DNA of 64,000 nt from Microbacterium invictum (GCF_034421375.1 NZ_CP139779.1:186001-250000), one strand, 5' to 3'. Positions 33,701-43,651 are shown, counted from the stretch's first letter. Notes: generated by a model from the letters alone, not told the origin. Numbers and translations: made by a program.

Positions 33701-34372
33701 GGCGTGCCCGCGACCTACAACGTCTCGTGGTCGGGCCTGGAGCCGGGCACGCGCTACCTCGGCGTCGTCGGCTACGGCGACTCGGCGGTGCGGACCGTCG
33801 TCGAGGTCGACCCGGGCGCTGCGGCTCCGGTCGCGGTCGAGGCGCCGTCAATCAGCGGGACCCCGAAGGTCGGGCGCACCCTGACCGCCGACCCCGGCAC
33901 GTGGGACCCGGCCGAAGTCACGGTCGCCTACCAGTGGCTGCGCAACGGCGAGCCGATCGAGGGGGCGACCTCCGACCGGTACCGCGTGACCCGTGACGAC
34001 CAGGGCGCCGCCCTGTCGGTGCGTGTCACCGCCACCGCGGAGGGGAACATCAACCCCGGTGTCGCGACGAGCGCCGAGGTGTTCGTCAAGGTGGCATCCG
34101 ACACGCGGGTGACCCTCAACCGCTACGTGGCCTCGAGCTCGCAGGAGTTCGTCGCCACCGTCACGGTCTCGGCCCGGAACGGCGTCGTGCCCGAGGGCGA
34201 GGTGACCCTCTTCGTGGATGCGAAGAAGTACACCGGCACCCTCGTGAACGGCCAGGTCGCCTTCCCGCTGCCGAAGCAGAGCCGCGGCGTGCACGTGGTG
34301 GTCGCGCAGTACGGCGGCAGCTCCACCGTTGAGGCATCGACGGGACTCTCCGGGTTCCTCGTGCTCCGCTGA
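30788..34372 (+). CDS. Secreted subtilisin-like serine peptidase (S8) with PA and Ig-like domains
   Basis: 1,194 residues. A signal peptide of about 28 residues ends in TGAYA, then an I9-type propeptide (about 48-145). The catalytic domain has Asp184 in VVVGVIDTGIAPENP, His274 in GHGSHTAGT and Ser606 in SGTSMAAPHIAG. A protease-associated domain is inserted between the His and Ser motifs (roughly 390-530). The C-terminal half is made of beta domains, the last two Ig-like (from about 1,010, with SISGTPKVGRTL and a final big-Ig-type fold). No LPxTG or membrane anchor is seen, so the enzyme should be released. Likely extracellular protein degradation. Confidence 0.93.
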   Translation: MGRSSVRAAAVVTLAALFTGSAATGAYAATPVEEVTPPTPIDSPTGSYIVLLEEEPVATYEGGEAGLAPTKPGDGEKLDTQSQAVEEYSTFLSERQQDVAAETGVDPAATYQLTLNGFSAKMSPEQAAKVAGTDGVIGVYPDEIRHPDAVPSTEFLGLEGAGGVWEQVGGVDAAGEGVVVGVIDTGIAPENPSFAGDPLGTTPGTGEPYLEGNEVVFDKADGTQFRAERVTGEAWDESAYSTKLIGARYFGDGAAAAGFTFEADYLSPRDNDGHGSHTAGTAAGNDQVAASIEGIDLGAISGVAPAAKVSAYKACWAGPDPLVTEDDICALSDLLDAIDTAVADGVDVINYSIGGGAASSTWQPDDISFFNAAIAGVFVSVSAGNSGPDASTADHASPWYATVAASTIPTWEGSVQLPNGFLEAGASVTVQEGEEVTGPVVYAGDIPAAGANAADAALCFLDTVDPAQAAGKIVVCDRGVNARVEKSQEVAAAGGTGMILVNVTPGSLDNDFHSVPTVHLDAAARPALLDYVQNTVDPTATLIGGNITGNETPVPQVAGFSSRGPMLADGSDVLKPDIAAPGVAILAAVQNDADGNPAYGVLSGTSMAAPHIAGLGALYLGENPLATPDEVKSAMMTTAYDTVNADGTANTDPFAQGAGQVDARRFLDPGLLYLNGPADWAAFVEGVGNFDFEGVEPIDGSDLNLASIAIGTLSSEQTVTRTLTATRPGTYTVEASIPGVNVSVEPSTLTFGAAGESQSFSVTISNATAPVEQWATGFLTWTGGDGTTVRSPLAVQPVTADAPATASGQGITGSTDVTITPGVTGDLALNLSGLAPVTLLTDPANPVEGHTGNENSGDENGDIAWIVDVAEGATLAQWKLDSSDDEGSDLDLFIYRVVAPDDLRYYESWTSATASADEQVSLDDPEAGTYLVIANMYSITQPLTWDLTSAVVTPGGAGSFTATPNPLPVQQGVPATYNVSWSGLEPGTRYLGVVGYGDSAVRTVVEVDPGAAAPVAVEAPSISGTPKVGRTLTADPGTWDPAEVTVAYQWLRNGEPIEGATSDRYRVTRDDQGAALSVRVTATAEGNINPGVATSAEVFVKVASDTRVTLNRYVASSSQEFVATVTVSARNGVVPEGEVTLFVDAKKYTGTLVNGQVAFPLPKQSRGVHVVVAQYGGSSTVEASTGLSGFLVLR

Positions 34373-34446
34373 CACGGCGGACGAAGGCGCTGCCAACGCC
34401 AGCGGCGTCCGGGCTTCGGCTCGGGCGCCGCCGGCGTGTCTGTGAC

Positions 34447-35508
34447 CTAGACCCGGCGGCGCCGGCGCGTGAGGCGCACAGCCGGAAGCGGCGGAGCCGG
34501 GATCCATTCGTCGCCGTGGTCGATCACCCGACCGAAGCGCTCTTCGCGGGCCTGCCAGGCCTCGCGCGCCTCGACGATCTCTTCGTGGGATCGGCCGACG
34601 AAGTTCCACCACATGACGATCTCGTCCTCGAACGGCTCGCCGCCGAGGAGGAAGACGGAAGCGTCATCCGTGCTCGACAGCTCCACCTCGTTCCGGTGGG
34701 TTCCGAGATACAGCAGGTGGCGGTTGTCGATGGATGCCGCGGCGCGCGCGTCTCGGGATGCCGCGGCGCGGCCGTCCGCCTCATCGGCGGCGTCGAGCAC
34801 GTCGACCACGTCGACCACTCCGGTCAGGCCGAGGAGCGCGTGCTCCCAGTCCTGCCGCAGCGGCACGCGGACCCGCGACCCGGCGGGGATGCGGATCTCG
34901 GCGCCGACGATAGGCGTGAAGGCGCTGGCCGGCGACGTCACGCCGCCGAGGCTCCCCATCACGACGGTCGCCTCGCCGTCGGCGCCGGCCGTCGCCGCCA
35001 GGCGGAGGGTGGGCAGCGACTCGTGCCGCTCGAAGTCGGGGGCGCCGTTCCGGCGTGAGTCGGGGAGGGCGACCCACAGCTGGAGGGCGTCGAGCGCGGT
35101 CGGACCATTGCCGAGGGAGTACTCCGAGTGCGAGATGCCCGCGCCGCTCGTCATGAGGTTCAGCGCGCCGCGGCGCACCACGACGTCGCTGCCGACCGAA
35201 TCGCGATGGCGCACCTCACCGACGAGGGGCCAGGTGACCGTCTGCAGTCCGATGTGCGGGTGGGGCTCGACCCGCATCGTGGTCTCTTGCGGACCGAACC
35301 GATCCAGGAAGCACCACGCGCCGACGAGCGGCAGGTCGCGCTGGGGGAGGGCGCGGTAGACCTCCATCCCCCGCACGCCGCCGAGCGGCACCTCCCGCGC
35401 CTCGAGCAGCAGAGCCCGAGGTCCGTCGCACTCGACGGCCGCGGAGAGTTCCGCCGAGGCGTCCAGTCCTCCGGCCGTCCCTTGCACCGGTGCGTCGAGG
35501 CGGGTCAT
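34447..35508 (-). CDS. Pirin-family protein
   Basis: 353 residues from the ATG at 35508. Two cupin folds. The metal site of the N-terminal cupin is visible as HPHIGLQTVTW (two His) and GISHSEYS (His and Glu). Some pirins are quercetinases and others act as redox regulators, so activity cannot be decided. The Ala/Asp-rich linker (DAADEADGRAAASRDARAAA) before the C-terminal cupin is unusual. The ATG overlaps the GNAT gene's stop by four bases, so the pair forms an operon. Confidence 0.9.
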   Translation of the reverse strand: MTRLDAPVQGTAGGLDASAELSAAVECDGPRALLLEAREVPLGGVRGMEVYRALPQRDLPLVGAWCFLDRFGPQETTMRVEPHPHIGLQTVTWPLVGEVRHRDSVGSDVVVRRGALNLMTSGAGISHSEYSLGNGPTALDALQLWVALPDSRRNGAPDFERHESLPTLRLAATAGADGEATVVMGSLGGVTSPASAFTPIVGAEIRIPAGSRVRVPLRQDWEHALLGLTGVVDVVDVLDAADEADGRAAASRDARAAASIDNRHLLYLGTHRNEVELSSTDDASVFLLGGEPFEDEIVMWWNFVGRSHEEIVEAREAWQAREERFGRVIDHGDEWIPAPPLPAVRLTRRRRRV

Positions 35509-35825
35509 GGCCGGGGTTCCGGCCAGTCGACCCGGAGGCCCTCGACGTCGTGCTTGCCGAGCCAACGGGCGACGAACGGGCAACGGGGCACGACCGTGAC
35601 ACCGCGCGCCGCGACATCCGCCATCGCCTGTCCGACGAGGGTGCCGCCCAGCCCGCGCCCGGCGAACGCCTCGTCGATCTCGGTGTGGATGAACAGCTCC
35701 CGGCCGCGGGAGTCGGTGATGAACTGCGAGAAGCCGCCTAGCTCGTCGCCGACGTGGATCTCGTAGCGGCCGGCGTCGTCGTTGCGGGTGACGGTGATGT
35801 CGTCGGTGTCGGTCTCGTCGCTCAC
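35505..35825 (-). CDS. Small GNAT-like N-acetyltransferase (COG2388 type)
   Basis: 106 residues. This is a shortened GNAT fold: after LGGFSQFITDSRGRELFI it keeps the acetyl-CoA binding loop FAGRGLGGTLVGQAM (R-G-x-G-G) and ends VPRCPFVARWLGKH, characteristic of the YjdJ group. The target is unknown. It is the first gene of the two-gene unit with pirin and lies divergent from the Ski2-like helicase. Confidence 0.9.
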   Translation of the reverse strand: MSDETDTDDITVTRNDDAGRYEIHVGDELGGFSQFITDSRGRELFIHTEIDEAFAGRGLGGTLVGQAMADVAARGVTVVPRCPFVARWLGKHDVEGLRVDWPEPRP

Positions 35826-35935
35826 GGGCGTCCTTCCGTTGTGGATCCCAACCTAAGCCGCCCCGACGGCATTCCGCGAGGACGCCGCCGGGCCGCGAGG
35901 CGCCATCCGGTGCGTGGATCAGGCAGACTCGCTGG

Positions 35936-38497
35936 ATGCCCCTCTCGCTGCTCGACGCCGTCCCGCCCGGGGCCGATGCGGATGCCGCGTACGCGGGGTT
36001 CGCCTCGTGGGCGGCCGATCGCGGTCTGACCCTGTACCCCGCTCAGGACGAAGCGGTGATCGAGCTGGTGTCGGGTGCCCACGTCATCCTGTCGACGCCG
36101 ACGGGCACGGGGAAATCGCTCGTCGCCGTCGCCGCCCACGCGATCGCGCTCGCCCGCGGGGGCCGCACCTACTACACCGCGCCCATCAAGGCGCTGGTGA
36201 GCGAGAAGTTCTTCGCGCTGGTCGAGATCTTCGGCGCCGAGAGAGTCGGTATGGTCACGGGCGACTCGTCGGTGAATCCCGACGCCCCGATCGTGTGCTG
36301 CACGGCCGAGATTCTGGCAAATCTCGCCCTGCGACAGGGCGCGGACGCGGCGGTCGATCAGGTCGTCATGGACGAGTTCCACTACTACGGCGACTCCGAC
36401 CGGGGTTGGGCATGGCAGGTGCCCCTGCTCCTCCTGCCGAGGACGCAGTTCGTCCTGATGTCGGCGACGCTCGGCGACACCTCCGACATCGCGGCCGATC
36501 TTCGCCGGCGGACCGGCCGTGAGGTCGCCGAGATCACCGGGGTCGATCGGCCGGTCCCCCTCGATTACGCCTACTCCCGCTCGCCAGCGCACGAGATCGT
36601 CGAGGAGCTGCTGTCGGATCAGAAGGCGCCCATCTACATCGTCCACTTCTCGCAGGCCGCGGCGATGGAGCGGGCGCAGGCGCTGTCGAGCGTGCGGATC
36701 GTCTCGCGGGAGCGTCGCGACGAGATCGCAGAGGCGATCGGCGGATTCCGTTTCACCACCGGCTTCGGAAAGACGCTTTCGCGCCTCGTGCGCGCCGGGA
36801 TCGGCGTGCACCACGCCGGGATGCTGCCGCGATACCGGCGCCTGGTCGAGACCCTCGCGCAGCGCGGGCTGCTGCGCGTCATCTGCGGCACCGACACCCT
36901 CGGCGTCGGGATCAACGTGCCGATCCGCACGGTGGTGCTGACGGCGCTCACCAAGTACGACGGGCAGCGGATGCGGCACCTCACGGCCCGCGAGTTCCAC
37001 CAGATCGCAGGTCGCGCGGGTCGGGCCGGCTTCGATACCGCCGGCACGGTCGTGGTGATGGCGCCCGAGCACGAGATCGAGAATGCGGCGGCCATGGCCA
37101 AGGCCGGGTCCGACCCGAAGAAGCAGCGGAAAGTCGTCCGCAAGAAGGCTCCGCAGGGGTTCGTGAACTGGGGCGAGGCGTCGTTCGAGCGGCTGGTCGC
37201 GGCCGAACCCGAACCCCTTGTCCCCCATCTTCAGCTGACCGCGGCGATGCTCATCAACGTCATCGCCCGAGGCGGCGATGTGTTCGCGCATGTGCGCAGC
37301 CTCGTCTTCGACAACCACGAGCCGCGCCCGCGGCAGCTCGCCCTCGCGCGTCGCGCGCTGGCGATCTTCCGCACCCTCGTCGTGGCCGGTGTCGTGGAGG
37401 TGGAACGGCCGAGCGGCGACATCCGGCTCACCGTGGACCTGCAGCCGAACTTCGCCTTGAATCAGCCGCTGTCGCCGTTCGCGCTGGCGGCGATCGAGGT
37501 GCTCGACCCCTCGGTGGAGCGCGGTCGGGGGTCGGGCGCGAATGCGACCGACGTCGACCGCGACGAGGCGGCGGGCACGGCGGGGACCGGCCATTACGCC
37601 CTTGACGTCGTCAGCGTGATCGAGGCCACCCTCGACGATCCGCGGCCGATCCTCTCGCAGCAGGAGTTCCGCGCCCGCGGTGAAGCCGTGGCGGCGATGA
37701 AGCGGCAGGGAATGGAGTACGACGACCGGATGGCGGCCCTCGAGGAGATCACCTACCCCAAGCCGCTCGCCGAACTGCTGGAGCAGACGTTCGAGGTGTT
37801 CGCCTCCAGTCAGCCGTGGGTGCGGGATTTCGCGCTGTCGCCGAAATCGGTCGTGCGCGACATGTTCGAGCGCGCCCTCTCGTTCGCCGAATTCGTGTCC
37901 TTCTACCAGCTCGGGCGGAGCGAAGGTCTTGTGCTCCGCTATCTCAGCGATGCGTATCGGGCGATCCGTCAGACGGTGCCTGCCGAAGCCCGGACCCCGG
38001 ATCTTCTCGACCTCATCGAATGGCTCGGTGAGCTGGTGCGCCAGGTCGATTCGAGCCTCGTCGACGAGTGGGAGGCGCTGATCAACCCCGTGGTCGATCC
38101 TCAGGCGCCGGTCGTTCCACCCGCTCCGCCGTCCATCCTGACCAACCGCCGCGCGTTCGGGGTGCTGGTGCGCAACGAGCTGTTCCGTCGTGTCCAGCTG
38201 GCCGCGCTGCAGCGCGACGACGAGCTCGTCGCGCTCGACCCCGATGTCGACTGGCCGACCGTGCTCGATGACTACTTCGACGAGCATGACGAGATCCTCA
38301 CCGGGGGGTCGGCCCGCTCGTCGGCGCTCATCGCGATCGACGAGACCGCCGCGGCCGAGGGGCGATGGACGGTCGAGCAGACGATCGACGATCCGGCCGG
38401 CAACCACGACTGGCGCATCCGTGCCGAGGTCGACCTCGCGGCATCCGTCGCCGAGGGCACCGCGGTCGTTCGAGTCACCGAGGTCGTGCGCCTCTGA
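35936..38497 (+). CDS. Ski2/Mtr4-like DEAD/DEAH-box RNA helicase with DUF3516
   Basis: 853 residues, ATG. Walker A in STPTGTGKSLVAVAA, then TYYTAPIKALVSEKFF, motif II VVMDEFHYYGD, and SATLGDTSDI. In the second RecA domain, GVHHAGMLPRYR and GTDTLGVGINVP are followed by QIAGRAGRAGFDTAGTV (motif VI). The C-terminal half corresponds to the actinobacterial DUF3516 domain. The order is that of exosome-associated RNA helicases; actinobacterial members are often linked with RNA turnover, though function is not shown. Single-gene unit. Confidence 0.92.
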   Translation: MPLSLLDAVPPGADADAAYAGFASWAADRGLTLYPAQDEAVIELVSGAHVILSTPTGTGKSLVAVAAHAIALARGGRTYYTAPIKALVSEKFFALVEIFGAERVGMVTGDSSVNPDAPIVCCTAEILANLALRQGADAAVDQVVMDEFHYYGDSDRGWAWQVPLLLLPRTQFVLMSATLGDTSDIAADLRRRTGREVAEITGVDRPVPLDYAYSRSPAHEIVEELLSDQKAPIYIVHFSQAAAMERAQALSSVRIVSRERRDEIAEAIGGFRFTTGFGKTLSRLVRAGIGVHHAGMLPRYRRLVETLAQRGLLRVICGTDTLGVGINVPIRTVVLTALTKYDGQRMRHLTAREFHQIAGRAGRAGFDTAGTVVVMAPEHEIENAAAMAKAGSDPKKQRKVVRKKAPQGFVNWGEASFERLVAAEPEPLVPHLQLTAAMLINVIARGGDVFAHVRSLVFDNHEPRPRQLALARRALAIFRTLVVAGVVEVERPSGDIRLTVDLQPNFALNQPLSPFALAAIEVLDPSVERGRGSGANATDVDRDEAAGTAGTGHYALDVVSVIEATLDDPRPILSQQEFRARGEAVAAMKRQGMEYDDRMAALEEITYPKPLAELLEQTFEVFASSQPWVRDFALSPKSVVRDMFERALSFAEFVSFYQLGRSEGLVLRYLSDAYRAIRQTVPAEARTPDLLDLIEWLGELVRQVDSSLVDEWEALINPVVDPQAPVVPPAPPSILTNRRAFGVLVRNELFRRVQLAALQRDDELVALDPDVDWPTVLDDYFDEHDEILTGGSARSSALIAIDETAAAEGRWTVEQTIDDPAGNHDWRIRAEVDLAASVAEGTAVVRVTEVVRL

Positions 38498-38508
38498 ACC
38501 ACCAGGGC

Positions 38509-39030
38509 TCACGCGCGCCAGGCCCCCGGACGCGGCTGCATCTCCGCGGTGTTCGCGTAGCCCTCTTCCCACGGGAACCTTCCGCCACGGTCGTCGTACG
38601 TCAGCTGCAGGAGCGGCACGGAGAAGACGTCGGGGCGTTGGTAGTGCCGGTTGGCGCCGAACGCGATCTCTGCGGGATTGGGAATGGTCTCGACGGTCAC
38701 CCGGTGCGCCCATGCGTCGCCGAAGGTCAGCAGCATCCCCGGAAGCAGACGCTCCCCATCTCTGATGCGCCCGGCGAGCTCGTTGAGGACCGCCTGGGCC
38801 GTGGCCGGCTTCACATTGACGATCGCGAGCTCGGGGTGCCCGATCCCGAACAGACCTGTCGTATAGGCGAAGGCAGGGCCCTCGCCCGTTCCCTCGCACG
38901 AGCAGCCCGGTGCTCCGCAGGCTCCGCCGACGTAGGTGATGTGCACTCCGTACCGACGGATCATGTCCGCGACGTGCGCGTCCTCTCGGTCGAGCCACGC
39001 CGAAATCGCAAGCGGTGATTCTTCGAACAT
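38509..39030 (-). CDS. DUF4262 protein
   Basis: 173 residues from the ATG at 39030. GGAGGAA lies seven bases upstream and would be inside the coding part if the ATG at 39042 were used, so the inner start is chosen. The fold has FAYTTGLFGIGHPELAIV as its core phrase, as in DUF4262. A Cys-rich loop, ACGAPGCSCEG, precedes it. Function unknown. A LexA-like palindrome lies 28 bases upstream. Confidence 0.82.
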   Translation of the reverse strand: MFEESPLAISAWLDREDAHVADMIRRYGVHITYVGGACGAPGCSCEGTGEGPAFAYTTGLFGIGHPELAIVNVKPATAQAVLNELAGRIRDGERLLPGMLLTFGDAWAHRVTVETIPNPAEIAFGANRHYQRPDVFSVPLLQLTYDDRGGRFPWEEGYANTAEMQPRPGAWRA

Positions 39031-39057
39031 GCATTCCTCCATGGATGTGATCGATTA

Positions 39058-39073
39058 ACGAATATGTGTTCGA
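39058..39073 (-). promoter_or_regulatory. LexA/SOS-box-like palindrome
   Basis: ACGAATATGTGTTCGA agrees with 10 of 12 specified bases of TCGAAC-N4-GTTCGA. It lies 28 bases from the DUF4262 start, a repressing position. The assignment is by sequence only. Confidence 0.5.
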
Positions 39074-39227
39074 CACTAGGGCGGGGATCCGACATCGTCG
39101 AGGGTGCGGGGCGCGAGGGCGATCACTGTGACGCACGTGGTCGTGTTCTTGCGACGCGACCGACCATCTTCGCCACCTCGATCAGATCGAACGACCCCAT
39201 ACGGGCGGCATCGGGTACAACGAGAGG

Positions 39228-39764
39228 GTGCCCACGTACCTCGCTTTCCTTCGCGCCGTCAACCTCGGCGCGAAGCGCGTGTTCCCGAAGGACGACATCC
39301 GCCGCGTGGTGGAGAGCGTGGGCTTCACCGGGGTCGAGACGTACATCAACACGGGCAACGTCCGCTTCAGCACCTCGATGCGCTCTCGTGCGCGCATCGA
39401 ATCCGCCCTTGAAGCAGCCTTCGCCGCCGACCGGGGCTTCGAGGTTCCGACGATCGTGTTCTCGCAGGAGGAGTTCCGCCGCGTGGCAGAGGATGTCGCG
39501 GAGCTCTCCGCCGCCCATCCGGGGCTCGCGCGCCACTACGTCTACCTGCTGAAAGAGCCCCCGGCGCACGATGAGCGGGCGACCATCGAGGCGACCTCCG
39601 GAACCGAGGGTCGGATGGTGGTGCGCGGGCGGGCGGCCCACGCGCTCCTCCGCCCCGGCTATCAGGAGGGAAGGGTCGACCCGCTCGCCGCCGCGAAGCT
39701 GTTGGGCGTCGCGACCAACCGCACGCACACCGTCGTCACGGCCCTCGCCGAGCGGTGGTGTTGA
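39228..39764 (+). CDS. DUF1697 protein
   Basis: 178 residues from GTG 39228. The opening YLAFLRAVNLGAKRVFPKDD and the strand GVETYINTGNVRF are family hallmarks. It is a small alpha/beta protein, found as single genes in many actinobacteria, with no function assigned. RecQ begins 35 bases later, so the two may share transcription. Confidence 0.88.
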   Translation: MPTYLAFLRAVNLGAKRVFPKDDIRRVVESVGFTGVETYINTGNVRFSTSMRSRARIESALEAAFAADRGFEVPTIVFSQEEFRRVAEDVAELSAAHPGLARHYVYLLKEPPAHDERATIEATSGTEGRMVVRGRAAHALLRPGYQEGRVDPLAAAKLLGVATNRTHTVVTALAERWC

Positions 39765-39798
39765 CAGACGGAACGCGGTGTCGGCGCCACCGCGTAGC

Positions 39799-41808
39799 AT
39801 GGCCGCCGTGGCGCACGTGAATCGACCCCCCCTCGACGACGCGCCGCCGTTCGACCTCACTTCCCCCGACCTCCCGCCGCCTGACGACGACTGGTACCCG
39901 CCCGAGGACGCCTGGCTCCCCCCGGATGATGCGCCGCCGCCTGATGGTGCGCCGCCCCGGCCGACGGCCGCGCCGCCCGCCGCCCGCCGCGACTTCACCG
40001 GCACCGACCCTCGGATGGTGCTGAAGGAGGTCTACGGCTACGACGCGTTCCGCGGCGATCAGGCCGCCGTGGTGGAGCACGTCATCGCCGGCGGCGACGC
40101 CGTGGTGCTCATGCCGACCGGGGCGGGGAAGAGCGTCACCTACCAGGTTCCCGCCCTCGTCCGTCCTGGCACGGGGCTGGTGATCTCTCCCCTCATCGCC
40201 CTCATGCACGACCAGGTCGACGCACTCGTGGCCAACGGCGTGCGGGCGGCGTATCTCAACTCCACGCAGTCCCCGCCCGAGCGGTCGGCCACCGAGCGCG
40301 CCTACCTCGCGGGCGAGATCGACCTGCTCTACGTCGCGCCCGAGCGGCTGTCGCACGCCGCGACCACCGCGCTCCTGCAGCGCGGCCGGCTGAGCGTGAT
40401 CGCCGTCGACGAGGCGCACTGCGTGTCGCAGTGGGGACACGACTTCCGGCCCGACTACCTCGCCCTCGGAGATCTCGCCGAGCGCTTCCCGGGCGTCCCG
40501 CGCCTCGCGCTCACCGCCACCGCTACCCGCGAGACCCATCGCGAGCTCACCGAGCGCCTTCGCCTCCCCGATGCCCGTCACTTCGTCGCGAGCTTCGACC
40601 GTCCCAACATCCAGTACCGCATCGAGCCGAAGGTCGAGCCGCGCAAGCAGCTGGTCTCGTTCATCCGCGCTCAGCCCGAGGGGTCGGCGGGCATCGTCTA
40701 CGCCCTCAGCCGCAAGACCGTCGAGCAGACCGCCGAGTACCTCCGGGCCCAGCGCATCGACGCGCTGCCGTACCACGCAGGCCTCCCGGCCGAGATGCGC
40801 GCCGCCCACCAGGCCCGGTTCCTCCGCGACGACGGAGTAGTGATGGTGGCCACCATCGCGTTCGGCATGGGAATCGACAAGCCTGACGTGCGGTTCGTCG
40901 CGCACATCGACCTGCCCAAGTCGGTCGAGGGGTACTACCAGGAGACCGGGCGTGCCGGACGCGACGGCGAGCCGAGCATCGCATGGATGGCCTACGGGCT
41001 GGGCGATGTGGTCCAGCAGCGCCGCCTGATCGACGCCTCCCCGGGTGACCGCGTGTTCAAGACCCGCCTGGGCCAGCACCTGGACGCGATGCTCGCGCTG
41101 TGCGAGACGGTCGGATGCCGCCGGCAGAACCTCCTCGCCTACTTCGGCCAGCCCTCCGACCCCTGCGGCAACTGCGACACCTGCCTCGAGCCCCCCGAGA
41201 CATGGGAGGGCACGGTCGCCGCGCAGAAGCTGCTGTCCACGATCGTGCGACTGCAGCGCGAGCGCAACCAGTCGTTCGGCGCCGGACAGCTCATCGACAT
41301 CCTCCGCGGCAACAGCACCGAGCGTGTGCGGCAGCAGCGGCACGACCAGCTCGCCACCTTCGGGATCGGCGCGGACCTCTCCGAGCAGGATTGGCGCAGC
41401 GTCATCCGGCAGCTCCTCGCGCGTGGCATCCTCGTCGCCCGCGGCGAGTACGGCACGCTCGCCCTTGGCGAGGCGGCGCCCGACGTGCTCCGCGGCGACA
41501 GCGCGGTGCCGCTGCGCCGCGACGTGCTCGGGCGGTCGGGCGGCGGCGGTCGGGTCCGAAAGGCGGCGGCGAGCGAGACGCTGGATGACGGCGACAAGCC
41601 GCTGTTCGAGGCGCTCCGCGCCTGGCGCGCGTCCGTGGCGCGAGAACAGGGTGTGCCCGCATACATCGTCTTCGGCGATGCGACACTCCGCGCGCTCGCC
41701 GAGCGCCGACCCGAGAGCGCGGCCGACCTGGAAGGCATCCCCGGAATCGGGGCGAAGAAGCGCGAGGCGTACGGCGAGGCCGTTCTCGACGTGGTCCGGG
41801 CCGGCTGA
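39799..41808 (+). CDS. recQ: ATP-dependent DNA helicase RecQ
   Basis: 669 residues from ATG 39799. A Pro/Asp-rich N-terminal arm of about 55 residues is followed by the RecQ core: Walker [18 protein letters not shown] box [23 protein letters not shown], and motif [17 protein letters not shown]. The zinc module is present ([12 protein letters not shown], then [12 protein letters not shown]), as is the RQC winged helix. The last 80 residues form an HRDC domain ([20 protein letters not shown]). All domains are present in the family order. Unwinds DNA 3'-5' in recombination and fork repair. The Asp/Pro arm is longer than usual. Confidence 0.95.
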   Translation: MAAVAHVNRPPLDDAPPFDLTSPDLPPPDDDWYPPEDAWLPPDDAPPPDGAPPRPTAAPPAARRDFTGTDPRMVLKEVYGYDAFRGDQAAVVEHVIAGGDAVVLMPTGAGKSVTYQVPALVRPGTGLVISPLIALMHDQVDALVANGVRAAYLNSTQSPPERSATERAYLAGEIDLLYVAPERLSHAATTALLQRGRLSVIAVDEAHCVSQWGHDFRPDYLALGDLAERFPGVPRLALTATATRETHRELTERLRLPDARHFVASFDRPNIQYRIEPKVEPRKQLVSFIRAQPEGSAGIVYALSRKTVEQTAEYLRAQRIDALPYHAGLPAEMRAAHQARFLRDDGVVMVATIAFGMGIDKPDVRFVAHIDLPKSVEGYYQETGRAGRDGEPSIAWMAYGLGDVVQQRRLIDASPGDRVFKTRLGQHLDAMLALCETVGCRRQNLLAYFGQPSDPCGNCDTCLEPPETWEGTVAAQKLLSTIVRLQRERNQSFGAGQLIDILRGNSTERVRQQRHDQLATFGIGADLSEQDWRSVIRQLLARGILVARGEYGTLALGEAAPDVLRGDSAVPLRRDVLGRSGGGGRVRKAAASETLDDGDKPLFEALRAWRASVAREQGVPAYIVFGDATLRALAERRPESAADLEGIPGIGAKKREAYGEAVLDVVRAG

Positions 41809-41834
41809 GTCCGCGTCCCCTAGGCTCCTGGCAG

Positions 41835-41904
41835 GGGCGACGAGGCCCCTCGAATCATCGGGCGACGAGGCCCGTCGAGACATCGGGCGACGAGGCCCGG
41901 GAGG
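41835..41904 (+). repeat. Tandem repeat in the fhs leader
   Basis: Two 25-base units, GGGCGACGAGGCCC followed by (C/G)TCGA..CATC, at 41835-41859 and 41860-41884, and a partial third at 41885-41904. The third unit ends GGGAGG, which probably serves as the ribosome site 11 bases before fhs. Confidence 0.8.
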
Positions 41905-41915
41905 TCCACCCAGCC

Positions 41916-43583
41916 ATGAGCAACATCGACATCGCCCAGGCGGCGCAGCTCGAATCCATCGGGGTGATCGCCGACGCGCTCGGCATCCCCGCCGATGCCC
42001 TCGAACCCTACGGCCGGTACAAGGCCAAGGTGGCGCTGAAGTTCGCCCACAGCATCCGGGATCGCCCGCGCGGCCATCTCGTTCTGGTCACCGCCGTCTC
42101 CCCGACGCCTGCGGGCGAGGGGAAGACCACCACGACCGTCGGCCTCGGCGACGCCCTGAACCGCATCGGCGCGCGCGCCGCGATCTGCCTACGGGAACCG
42201 GCCCTCGGCCCCGTGTTCGGGATGAAGGGCGGGGCGGCAGGCGGTGGGTACGCCCAGGTGGTGCCGATGGAGGACATCAACCTGCACTTCACGGGGGACT
42301 TCGCCGCGATCGGCGTGGCCACGAACCTGCTCGCGGCCCTCATCGACAACCACATCCACCACGGCAACGCGCTCGGCATCGACGTCCGCCGCGTCACCTG
42401 GCGGCGAGTTCTCGACGTCAACGACCGCGCCCTGCGCGATGTCGTCACGGGCCTCGGCGGCCCCGGGAACGGCTATCCCCGCGAGAGCGGCTTCGACATC
42501 GTCGTGGCGAGCGAGGTGATGGCGATCTTCTGCCTCGCCACCGATCTCGCCGACCTGAAGACGCGCCTCGGCGAGATCGTGATCGGCTACACGCGCGAGC
42601 GGCAGCCGGTGCGCGCCCGCGACCTCGATGCCCACGGGGCCATGGCGGCGCTCCTGCGCGACGCGCTGGCACCCAACCTCGTCCAGACGCTCGAGCACAC
42701 CCCGGCCTTCGTCCACGGCGGGCCGTTCGCGAACATCGCGCACGGGTGCAACTCGTACCTCGCCACCGAGACGGCGCTGCACCTCGCGGATTACGTCGTC
42801 ACCGAGGCGGGCTTCGGCTCCGACCTCGGTGCCGAGAAGTTCGTCGACATCCTCTGCCGTTCCACCGGGCTGCAGCCTTCGGCCGCTGTCATCGTCGCCA
42901 CCGTGCGCGCGATGAAGTATCACGGCGGCGTCGAGGTCGCAGACCTCCCGAGGGAGGATGTCGCGGCGCTCCGCCGCGGCGCGGTCAACCTGCGACGCCA
43001 CATCGAGATCGTGCACGGCGTGCTCGGTCTCCCGGTCGTCGTGGCGATCAACCACCGTGCCGAGGACACGGACGCAGAGGTCGCCGCGCTCCAAGAGGAG
43101 GCGGCGGCCGCCGGGGTCACCGCGATCGTCGCCCGGCACTTCGCCGAGGGCGGTCGAGGCGCCGAGGAGCTCGCCCACGAGGTCGTGCGCCTGTGCGACG
43201 AGCCGGCGGAGGCGGCGCTGACGTATCCCGACGACGCGACGCTGTGGGAGAAGATGCGCGCCATCGCCACACGCATCTACGGAGCATCCGATGTCACTGC
43301 CTCCAGCGCCGTGCGGGCGCAGATCCGTCGCCTGCAGGACGAGGGATACGGCGGATACCCGGTGTGCGTGGCGAAGACCCAGTACTCCTTCTCGACCGAC
43401 CCGCGCCTGCGCGGCGCCCCGACCGGTCACGTCGTCGACATCCGCGAGGTGCGCCTGGCCGCCGGCGCCCGCTTCGTCGTGATGATCTGCGGCGACATCA
43501 TGACGATGCCGGGCCTGCCGGCCGTACCCGCCGCGAACACCATCGACGTCACCGACGACGGGCGGATCATGGGCCTCTTCTGA
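41916..43583 (+). CDS. fhs: Formate-tetrahydrofolate ligase
   Basis: 555 residues from ATG 41916. Forms 10-formyl-THF from formate, THF and ATP, feeding one-carbon units to purine synthesis. The ATP site reads [20 protein letters not shown]. Other conserved stretches are [43 protein letters not shown] and [13 protein letters not shown]. The C-terminal [16 protein letters not shown] is the family ending. The length is full. The upstream tandem repeat may influence expression. Confidence 0.97.
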   Translation: MSNIDIAQAAQLESIGVIADALGIPADALEPYGRYKAKVALKFAHSIRDRPRGHLVLVTAVSPTPAGEGKTTTTVGLGDALNRIGARAAICLREPALGPVFGMKGGAAGGGYAQVVPMEDINLHFTGDFAAIGVATNLLAALIDNHIHHGNALGIDVRRVTWRRVLDVNDRALRDVVTGLGGPGNGYPRESGFDIVVASEVMAIFCLATDLADLKTRLGEIVIGYTRERQPVRARDLDAHGAMAALLRDALAPNLVQTLEHTPAFVHGGPFANIAHGCNSYLATETALHLADYVVTEAGFGSDLGAEKFVDILCRSTGLQPSAAVIVATVRAMKYHGGVEVADLPREDVAALRRGAVNLRRHIEIVHGVLGLPVVVAINHRAEDTDAEVAALQEEAAAAGVTAIVARHFAEGGRGAEELAHEVVRLCDEPAEAALTYPDDATLWEKMRAIATRIYGASDVTASSAVRAQIRRLQDEGYGGYPVCVAKTQYSFSTDPRLRGAPTGHVVDIREVRLAAGARFVVMICGDIMTMPGLPAVPAANTIDVTDDGRIMGLF

Positions 43584-43651
43584 CCCGGGCTCTTCTGACC
43601 CTGGCTCGTCTGACCCTGGCCCTTTGAGGGCGTGCCTGGCACACTGGGCCG

